Of a DNA stretch of 64,000 nucleotides, positions 57,799 through 64,000 are shown one piece after another. The DNA lies in contig NZ_JACJQL010000002.1 in assembly GCF_014696625.1 (NCBI RefSeq), positions 62,001 to 126,000 of the forward strand. The letters are read 5' to 3'. The position numbers were made by a program, and so were the translations under genes. The first letter of the stretch is position 1. The number at the start of each line of letters is the position of its first letter. Below the pieces are notes generated by a model. That model saw only the letters and a program-made list of their open reading frames with translations. It was not told the DNA's origin and made no database searches. This DNA comes from Nostoc parmelioides FACHB-3921. Its GTDB lineage: Bacteria > Cyanobacteriota > Cyanobacteriia > Cyanobacteriales > Nostocaceae.

Positions 57799-58039
57799 CT
57801 GGGCTGCACTTGAGACAATGGAAGATGAAGGGATTGATTACTCTGACATCCCACCATTAACAGAAGATTTCTTTGAAAAAGCTACGTTAAGGATTCCTGC
57901 ATCTCAAGCACAAAGACTAGTACAGATTGAGCCAGATATTTTGAAGTGGTTTAAAGCTCAAGATGGAGAATACAAAGCTTTAATCAATGCAGTTTTACGG
58001 CGTTATATAGAAAATGGTGGTGAAAAGTCAGCAGTATAA
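57761..58039 (+). CDS. brnA: BrnA family antitoxin
   Basis: 92 residues. Has TNWAALETMEDEGIDYSDIP at the toxin-contact side and a C-terminal ribbon-helix-helix (RIPASQAQRLVQIEPDILKW, then YKALINAVLRRYIEN) that should bind the operon promoter. Order toxin-antitoxin with overlapping genes is normal for this family. Confidence 0.9.
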   Translation: MSDKDLNNTSRTNWAALETMEDEGIDYSDIPPLTEDFFEKATLRIPASQAQRLVQIEPDILKWFKAQDGEYKALINAVLRRYIENGGEKSAV

Positions 58040-58192
58040 CAATTCTGTTGGCAATTATTGACCGAAATAATTCGCAGTATCGCAATTGGTGAACGCGGTA
58101 GCACTCTGTAGGAAAGACTAACGCGGACGCAGTTCGCAGCTACTTGATAATTGCGAACTGCGAACTGTGAATTGGCTTGACTATATCAGGGA

Positions 58193-59140
58193 CTATAGAC
58201 TACAGCGACTACTAGCCAGGGCGATCGCTACCAATTGGGCTGATAGATGGATGAGTGTTAATTCATCTTCCCGTAGAGAGATTGGTTTTTGCCACTGGAG
58301 GGACAGTATACCTAACATCTCATTGCGGTAGGTAATGGGGATGACTACATGGGCTTGGATACCGTGATCTTGATATTGGCTGATGCCGGCTAATTTGGGG
58401 TCTTTGGCAATATTGGCAGCTAACTGAATTTGACCAGTAGCGATCGCTTCGTTGGTCAGTGGGTCTTGATTTAGCCAGTTGTTGACAGTGCCTTCCTGAC
58501 TGTAAAAGCCTTGTATTGTGCTTAGAGTCTGGCCTTCTAACATTTGCAAAATACAAGCATTGACGGTAAAACTTTCAGCAAATGCCGTGGCAATGGGTGT
58601 CAGAATTGCTTCTAAACTATTTGAGGCTTGTGTCACCTGCACCAACACTGTTAACAGTGACATTTGGGCGTTAGCACGGCGCAATTCTTCCGTCCTTTGC
58701 TTGAGCAAATCATAGGTTTCTGCTGCCCTCTGGACAACTGCTTTCAGTTCGCCAGGATCCCAAGGCTTAGTAATATACTTGTAGACTTGCCCAGCATTAA
58801 TCGCCTCTACCAAGTCTTCAATATCGGTAAAACCAGTCAGAATGATTCTCACTGTATCGGGGAACTGAGGCACAGTTTTACTCAAAAACTCAGTTCCTTT
58901 CATTTCTGGCATTCGCTGATCGGAGATAATAACCGCTACTTCTCCTTCTGCGGCCAATACTTCTAAGGCACTTAATCCGCTATCAGCTTTGAGGACATTA
59001 AAATCTCGGCGAAAAGTGCGATAAAGCAAGTCTAAATTATCTGGCTCATCGTCAACTACTAAAATTTTCAGTTTTTTTGCTCGTTCTAAAGTTGCCGATT
59101 GACGACGACCAGTCTGAATTTCGGTAACAGCATCAGCCAT
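58193..59140 (-). CDS. Response regulator with C-terminal GAF domain
   Basis: 315 residues. Receiver domain (about 24-140) with D30/D31, phospho-acceptor D74 in IISDQRMPEM and K125 in YITKPWDPGEL. A helical linker leads to a GAF domain (about 165-310, TVNACILQMLEG to LRE.ELTLIHLSAQLVAIAL). It has no DNA-binding, HD-GYP or GGDEF output, so it may work by protein contact. No partner kinase in the window. Confidence 0.9.
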   Translation of the reverse strand: MADAVTEIQTGRRQSATLERAKKLKILVVDDEPDNLDLLYRTFRRDFNVLKADSGLSALEVLAAEGEVAVIISDQRMPEMKGTEFLSKTVPQFPDTVRIILTGFTDIEDLVEAINAGQVYKYITKPWDPGELKAVVQRAAETYDLLKQRTEELRRANAQMSLLTVLVQVTQASNSLEAILTPIATAFAESFTVNACILQMLEGQTLSTIQGFYSQEGTVNNWLNQDPLTNEAIATGQIQLAANIAKDPKLAGISQYQDHGIQAHVVIPITYRNEMLGILSLQWQKPISLREDELTLIHLSAQLVAIALASSRCSL

Positions 59141-59460
59141 AAGTTACTACCTGTAAATATTTTTATATTGTTAGATTCCATACAAGCTTAGTAGATTATC
59201 CTTACCAAGCCTTGCGGGAATTTGCTGATATAGTTTTCCCTACTGTAATGAGTAATATTCATAACTCAAAAACATATTTGGCGGTAGAGTGTAGAGATAG
59301 TTAGCTGTTAAAGATTACAATAAGATTTACTGATGCAGTATAAAGTTAAGCTGATGAGCGTTTAAATTGTGTCTTATTCAAAATCTATAATCTCAGCACT
59401 GCTACCATTTCTTCTCTACGAAACGCTACAAAAACATTTTGTTGAATCTTGAATTGCAAT
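59141..59460. other. Divergent promoter region between the response regulator and raf1
   Basis: 320 AT-rich bases. Contains a TTCTCTACGAAACGCTAC block related to short palindromic repeats of Nostoc-type genomes. No gene or terminator seen. Confidence 0.5.
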
Positions 59461-60546
59461 ATGACTGAATTACCACCCAATGCTCCTAATCCAGAGAACA
59501 CTAGCAATGAATTGGCACAAGAATTGTTACGAAAGTTAAGACAAAAACAAGGTAATTGGGTGGAATGGGGTCAGGCGATCGCCTCTCTACAAAAATCTGG
59601 TTACAATCCTCAAGATATTTTTGAGGCAACTGGATTTGAACCAGTACAACAAAATCAGGTAATTGTTGGTTCTCAAGTTTATAATTCTTTAGAAAAAGCA
59701 GGAGCATCAGCAGCCACTTTAGCCCACTATGCTACACGGGGAAGTGATGTTTTATATGAGTTACGTTTGCTGACCCATGAAGAACGAGCGGCGGCGGGTG
59801 ACTTGACTTTTACTCATAAAGTCGATGCAGATGAAGCGCGGGAAGTAGCCAAAGCGATTAAAGATTTCTCTCGTTTCCGCATCTTACCCGAAGGATTCTC
59901 TAACCATCCTGGGGATGCAGTTGCCTATCAAGCTTGGAAATTAGCACGGCAATACTCAGATTTGCAAGAGCGATCGCGTCTCATTGCCAAAGGGTTACGT
60001 TTTGCTCACAGCGAAACAGCTAGGAAACAAATCGAACAATTACTAGTAGATTTTACTGTTGTTTCTAAGCGTCCGGCTCCCATTCCGCCCTTTTTCCGCT
60101 TCGATACAGAAGATGAGTTACCCCGGATTGTTCCTGTCGTGGGTGAGTTACCTTTAAAAGCCCAAGAACTTAAAGCTGTTCCCTTCGTGGCAGAAATTGA
60201 GCCATTTCGCTTAGTGAAATTTTCTGGTGAACAAGCTTGGGTAGCTTTACCTGGTTGGCAAGTTTTGTTAGCAGCAGAAGACCCAGTAACAATTTTAGCT
60301 ACGAGCGATCGCTTTCCTAAACAGAATCAAACTGAGCCTGGGCCTGTATTAGTGGTGGTAGATCGTTCTCAACGGGAATGGAATGATTTTAGTTATTTTG
60401 TCGTAGATCACGATGGCGAGTTAGATTTTCAGTGGTTTGAAACCGAACCAGAGTTTCCCATATTGGGAAAAGTGATTATTCTAGTTCGTCCGCGAAAAAT
60501 TTTGGATGAAAATGTAACTAAGGACTCGTGGCAAATTGACGAATAA
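59461..60546 (+). CDS. raf1: RuBisCO accumulation factor 1
   Basis: 361 residues. Raf1 is a dimeric chaperone that helps assemble RbcL before RbcS joins. The N-terminal alpha-domain (ELAQELLRKLRQKQGNWVEW and GYNPQDIFEATGFEPVQQNQ) and C-terminal beta-domain (VPVVGELPLKAQELKAVPFV, then SQREWNDFSYFVVDHDGELD) are both complete. I use the ATG at 59461 (MTELPPN); a TTG four codons upstream is less likely. Confidence 0.93.
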   Translation: MTELPPNAPNPENTSNELAQELLRKLRQKQGNWVEWGQAIASLQKSGYNPQDIFEATGFEPVQQNQVIVGSQVYNSLEKAGASAATLAHYATRGSDVLYELRLLTHEERAAAGDLTFTHKVDADEAREVAKAIKDFSRFRILPEGFSNHPGDAVAYQAWKLARQYSDLQERSRLIAKGLRFAHSETARKQIEQLLVDFTVVSKRPAPIPPFFRFDTEDELPRIVPVVGELPLKAQELKAVPFVAEIEPFRLVKFSGEQAWVALPGWQVLLAAEDPVTILATSDRFPKQNQTEPGPVLVVVDRSQREWNDFSYFVVDHDGELDFQWFETEPEFPILGKVIILVRPRKILDENVTKDSWQIDE

Positions 60547-60704
60547 TTTAAGTGCTGTAAAGCGAGTGTAGCAGCGCTAGCAACAGTAGCAGGGCGTTGA
60601 GCAATGTTCTGAGTAATTATTTCTTAATTTTGAGTTTTGTTGGCGTAAGCCTTCTCTACGAGACGCTACGCGATGCTGTAGGCTATTTTAAATTTTGAAT
60701 TGAT

Positions 60705-63134
60705 ATGTCAGACACTAATGTTACTGCCACTGTATCAGTATCCCAACCGTCATTCGTTGCGCTTTTGCAGGAGAGAATTGCTCTAATTCGCAGTACTCTG
60801 CGCCCAGGACAACAACAAATGGCTGACTGGAAATCGGGGCCTTTGGCGGTATCGGCTGTACCTGGTGCTGGTAAATCTACGGGGATGGCGGCGGCGGCGG
60901 CGATCGCTATTGCTCGTCAGTATCAGCAGGCGGCGGAGTCGCGCACATCTTCTCGTCGTCAGTTGGTGGTAGTTACTTTTACTCGCTCGGCGGCTGCCAA
61001 TATAAAAGCAAAAATTCGTCACTATCTAAAGCAATTATCCTTACCGCAAACTGGTTTTGCTGTTTATACTCTGCACGGTTTGGCGTTGAATATTGCCAGT
61101 CGTCATCCTGATTTGTCGGGGTTAGAGTTAGAAAATGTCACCCTCATTACCCCTAACCAAAGCCATCGTTTTATTCGTACCGCAGTTGAGCAATGGATTA
61201 ATAATCATCCCCGGCTTTATTTGCGGTTATTGGAAGGACAGCAATTTGATGGTGAAGAAACAGAAAGGTTACGTCGCCAGTCAGTATTGCGGACGGAAAT
61301 TTTACCAGATTTGGCAACTACCGTGATTCATGAAGCCAAAAGTTCTGGTATATCACCAGAGCAACTACGGCAATGGAGTCAAGAAACTACAGACGCTTAC
61401 GAGATTTTAACAATAGCGGCGGGTTTATACGAACAGTATCAAAACCTGATGCGATCGCGCGACTTCATCGACTACGACGACATGATTTTAGCCGCCCTAC
61501 GCGTCCTCGAAAACGACAGCGCCCGACGCATTGAGCAAAACCAAGTTTTCGCCGTCTTTGAAGACGAAGCCCAAGATTCTAGCCCCTTGCAAACACAGTT
61601 ATTAGAGATTTTGGCAAGTGATCTAGCAGCTAGTCAACAGTCAATAGTCAATAGTCAACAGTCAATAGTCAATAGTCAACAGTCAATAGTCAATAGTCAA
61701 CAATCAACAGTCAACAGTCAACAGTCAACAGTCAACTTAATCCGCGTCGGCGACCCCAACCAAGCAATTAACTCTACTTTTACCCCGGCTGATCCAATTT
61801 ATTTTCGGGAATTTTGTCAAGAATGCGATCGCTCTCTTAGACTAGCGACAATGGATCAAGCTGGTCGTAGTACTGCCATGATTATTGCAGCAGCTAACTT
61901 TGCGCTGGAATGGGTAAATAGTGCTTACGTTGCCAAAAATCAAAAGTCTCCCCATGTTCCTTTGTCCACGCCCTTTAGTCTGCAAACAATACGTCCTGTC
62001 CATCAAACTGATGTTAACCCAGCACCAGTAGGTAGGGGATTAGAATTACACACACCCCGTGATATTTATCACACTGTCGAATTGCTATCTCAAAGGGTGG
62101 TTGAGTTATTAACCGAAGATATGGGCAAGAGTGCGGCGGTGTTAGTGCGGGAGAATCGCCAAGGACGTTGGTTGGCAGAGGCGTTAGAACCTAAGTGTAA
62201 AGAGCATAATATTACACTATTTGATGTGGGAGAAAGCGATCGCCGTTCTCATGTTCCTCAAGAAATTTTAGCGTTATTGCAATTTTGCGATCGCCCCCAT
62301 TCCCCCGATTATCTCAAAGCAGCCTTAGAAGCATTGGTAAAGCGCCAATTAATTCCGACTCAAGACCTCAACGCCTTGGCTAGTCTACCAGAAGAATTTT
62401 TGTATCCCGGCCCCTTAGCTGCACCCCAGTCAGAAGTAGTCCAAAAAGCTGCTCATCTTTGTCGTAGCTTACTGCGCGCACGTTTGGAATTGCCTTTATA
62501 TCAGATTATTTCTTTCCTCGCCCTGACCTTAAATTATGACCAAGCGGAACTGGCGACTGCTGATAAACTTTCGGAACGGGTAAACAAGCAAATAGCTGGT
62601 AACAACTCAATGGGGGCTATGCTTTCCGCCTTAAGTGAAATCGTCAATTCCGAACGTTTTGAACCAGTGGAAACCGATGATTCGGAAGCCCGTTACACCC
62701 GCAATGGTCAATTGACGATTATCACCATGCACAAAGCCAAGGGGCTGGACTGGAACTATGTTTTTATCCCCTTCCTCCACGAAAACTTAATTCCTGGTAG
62801 ATTTTGGGTTCCGCCCCAAAGCCAGTTTTTGGGTGACTTTACTTTATCAGAAGTTGCCCGCGCCCAGATTCGCGCTGCGCTTCATGGTGAAACTGGGATA
62901 CCGGAAGTAACGTCAGCTTGGGAACAAGCAAAACACCTGAAAACGGCTGAAGAATATCGTTTACTATATGTGGCGATGACGAGGGCAAAGCAATTATTGT
63001 GGATGTCTGCGGCACAAAAAGCCCCCTTTACTTGGAGTAAACCAGAGAATTTACAAGAACAAGCCCCGTGTCCAGTTTTTTCCGCGTTAAAGCGCCAGTT
63101 TCCTGAATTTGTAATTCACACTCAGCCCTCATGA
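60705..63134 (+). CDS. UvrD/PcrA-like DNA helicase with in-frame STRR insert
   Basis: 809 residues, superfamily 1A helicase. Walker A VPGAGKST (K57), motif Ia region VVTFTRSAAANIKAKI, motif II VFEDEAQDSSPLQTQ, motif III LIRVGDPNQAI, motif V TMHKAKGLDWNYVFIPFLHE and motif VI YRLLYVAMTRAKQLL. Residues 310-344, between motifs II and III, are five heptapeptides SQQS(I/T)VN encoded by fifteen STRR heptamers. The frame is kept, so the protein is probably made with an extra loop. It meets the trehalase gene tail to tail with a 6-base overlap. Confidence 0.88.
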   Translation: MSDTNVTATVSVSQPSFVALLQERIALIRSTLRPGQQQMADWKSGPLAVSAVPGAGKSTGMAAAAAIAIARQYQQAAESRTSSRRQLVVVTFTRSAAANIKAKIRHYLKQLSLPQTGFAVYTLHGLALNIASRHPDLSGLELENVTLITPNQSHRFIRTAVEQWINNHPRLYLRLLEGQQFDGEETERLRRQSVLRTEILPDLATTVIHEAKSSGISPEQLRQWSQETTDAYEILTIAAGLYEQYQNLMRSRDFIDYDDMILAALRVLENDSARRIEQNQVFAVFEDEAQDSSPLQTQLLEILASDLAASQQSIVNSQQSIVNSQQSIVNSQQSTVNSQQSTVNLIRVGDPNQAINSTFTPADPIYFREFCQECDRSLRLATMDQAGRSTAMIIAAANFALEWVNSAYVAKNQKSPHVPLSTPFSLQTIRPVHQTDVNPAPVGRGLELHTPRDIYHTVELLSQRVVELLTEDMGKSAAVLVRENRQGRWLAEALEPKCKEHNITLFDVGESDRRSHVPQEILALLQFCDRPHSPDYLKAALEALVKRQLIPTQDLNALASLPEEFLYPGPLAAPQSEVVQKAAHLCRSLLRARLELPLYQIISFLALTLNYDQAELATADKLSERVNKQIAGNNSMGAMLSALSEIVNSERFEPVETDDSEARYTRNGQLTIITMHKAKGLDWNYVFIPFLHENLIPGRFWVPPQSQFLGDFTLSEVARAQIRAALHGETGIPEVTSAWEQAKHLKTAEEYRLLYVAMTRAKQLLWMSAAQKAPFTWSKPENLQEQAPCPVFSALKRQFPEFVIHTQPS
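61632..61736 (+). repeat. STRR heptamer array inside the helicase gene
   Basis: Fifteen heptamers (AGTCAAC/AGTCAAT type), 105 bases, exactly 35 codons starting on a codon boundary. Each three heptamers give one SQQS(I/T)VN peptide. Confidence 0.95.
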
Positions 63135-64000
63135 ATCGTCAAGTTTAGCCAATAGTTCTAAAATGACTCCGTTCGTCCAACCAAAACCTATCTCGTTAGA
63201 ACTATAGCCAAAGCAAATTTCGTCGGAAACTTGAGCAGAACAGCGCTCTACATCGTATTTTTCTACAAAAAAGCCATATTTCGTAAATTCTTGAATCGCC
63301 ATAGTTAGGAACTTGTGAGCAATATCATCACCCTCAGCGCGATATCCGTAACGATAAAGTCCTTGGACTGCAATTAAGGTGAGTGGGGCCCAGCCAAAAG
63401 GTGCGTCCCATTGGTTCCCCGTCACGTGTGTGCTGGTGAAGATTCCTCCTGGGGCTGTAAATAAAGAAAGATTTTCTACAATGCGTTGGGCTTGTTCTGG
63501 GGAGGATAATCCTGTCCACAGGGGATAGAAGGTGGTGGCAAATTCATAATGACGGCGTTTGCCACTGTAGAAGTGATAGTCTAAATAAATTCCTTTTTCT
63601 TCATCCCACAGGTATTGATTGATACGCTCACGGCGGATATTAGCGCGATCGCTCCATTGTTCTGCAAGTTCTGGATTATCTAAAATCTTGTGAATTTGCG
63701 TCAAGTCTTGCTCCATTTGATAAAGCAGGCTGTTCAGACAGACAGGCGCATAATGGACGATATCAACGCTGAAGGGGCCAAAGCGGTTGGTGATATCAAA
63801 ACCAGACTCGCGCATGGAGCGATCGCCTTTGTAAAATAAGTCTGTGAGTTCGTCTTTTTCTGAGTCATAAAACAAACTCACATCATAGTCATCAATCTCA
63901 AATGTTTTGTAATATTCCTTGACGCGTTCGTAGTGGCTGCGTCCGGCTTCATCTAGCTCGGAAAATAATACTTCTGGTGCTGGGCCTTCGCCTAAAGCGT
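63129..64000 (-). CDS. treH: Trehalase (GH37), 5' part beyond the window
   Basis: C-terminal 290 residues of a GH37 alpha,alpha-trehalase, which splits trehalose to two glucose. Visible signatures: ESGFDITNRFG, DSLL-like SLLYQMEQDLTQIHKIL, GGIFTSTHVTGNQWDAPFGW (the conserved QWD-P-GWAP motif) and EKYDVERCSAQ near the end. The frame continues to the window edge without a start; the GTG at 63881 is internal. In Anabaena trehalase takes part in desiccation response together with treY and treZ. Confidence 0.9.
   Translation of the reverse strand, partial: ALGEGPAPEVLFSELDEAGRSHYERVKEYYKTFEIDDYDVSLFYDSEKDELTDLFYKGDRSMRESGFDITNRFGPFSVDIVHYAPVCLNSLLYQMEQDLTQIHKILDNPELAEQWSDRANIRRERINQYLWDEEKGIYLDYHFYSGKRRHYEFATTFYPLWTGLSSPEQAQRIVENLSLFTAPGGIFTSTHVTGNQWDAPFGWAPLTLIAVQGLYRYGYRAEGDDIAHKFLTMAIQEFTKYGFFVEKYDVERCSAQVSDEICFGYSSNEIGFGWTNGVILELLAKLDDS

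Overview
The window comes from a filamentous, Nostoc/Anabaena-type cyanobacterium. The evidence is the dense HIP1 octamers (GCGATCGC), the heptanucleotide STRR repeats (TCAACAG and variants), a one-helix high-light-inducible protein, Raf1 (RuBisCO accumulation factor), a MenG/UbiE-type methyltransferase, the principal sigma factor SigA and the overall gene content. It is chromosomal and mostly housekeeping. I saw no tRNA, rRNA, CRISPR array, prophage or intact insertion sequence.

Layout: 1-3.7 kb holds three glycosyltransferases, two of them tandem GT4 paralogues with a homogenised 3' end. 3.9-8.3 kb: flavin disulfide reductase, MgtE, a small protein and an SDR. 8.9-13.7 kb: glycine cleavage genes gcvP, gcvH and gcvT on the minus strand. 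13.9-21.2 kb: pentapeptide-repeat protein, DUF2993 protein, acetolactate synthase with an added zinc ribbon, MFS exporter, small hydrolase-like protein, and a ferrochelatase-like protein with a natural C-terminal run of seven histidines. 21.2-23.5 kb is almost non-coding: a transporter remnant, a c-di-AMP (ydaO/yuaA) riboswitch with no full gene after it, and MITE-like repeats.

23.5-32.3 kb is the most interesting part, a six-gene same-strand cluster: NfeD-like protein, two SPFH/flotillin proteins, a sigma-factor-like protein, a DUF1822 protein and a 1246-residue protein that joins a CHAT (caspase-like) protease domain through one membrane helix to two tandem LivK-type ligand-binding domains. 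The cluster is bracketed by two direct copies of a MITE-like repeat. I read it as a candidate membrane-microdomain signalling system in which an external ligand controls an internal protease that may act on the sigma/DUF1822 pair. That reading is inference; the domain content is visible.

32.4-44.3 kb: orphan phosphorothioation-associated methyltransferase, a VapBC-type toxin-antitoxin pair, an AmpG-like permease, small membrane proteins, GNAT, HEAT-repeat protein, cupin, PQQ-type sugar dehydrogenase, TrmJ, beta-lactamase-fold serine hydrolase and fasciclin lipoprotein. 44.3-46.0 kb is a 1.7 kb non-coding leader before sigA. 47.3-57.4 kb: HLIP, aldo/keto reductase with Fe-S tail, bifunctional nuclease, riboflavin synthase, M23 peptidase, BirA, PgeF, bile-acid-symporter-family protein, DUF445 and MenG. 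57.5-64 kb: BrnT/BrnA, response regulator with GAF domain, Raf1, a UvrD-like helicase carrying an in-frame STRR array, and a partial trehalase.

Short tandem repeats of period 7 or 8 recur between genes and sometimes run into them, supplying stop codons (pgeF, GNAT, HEAT protein), a start codon (menG) or internal protein sequence (helicase).
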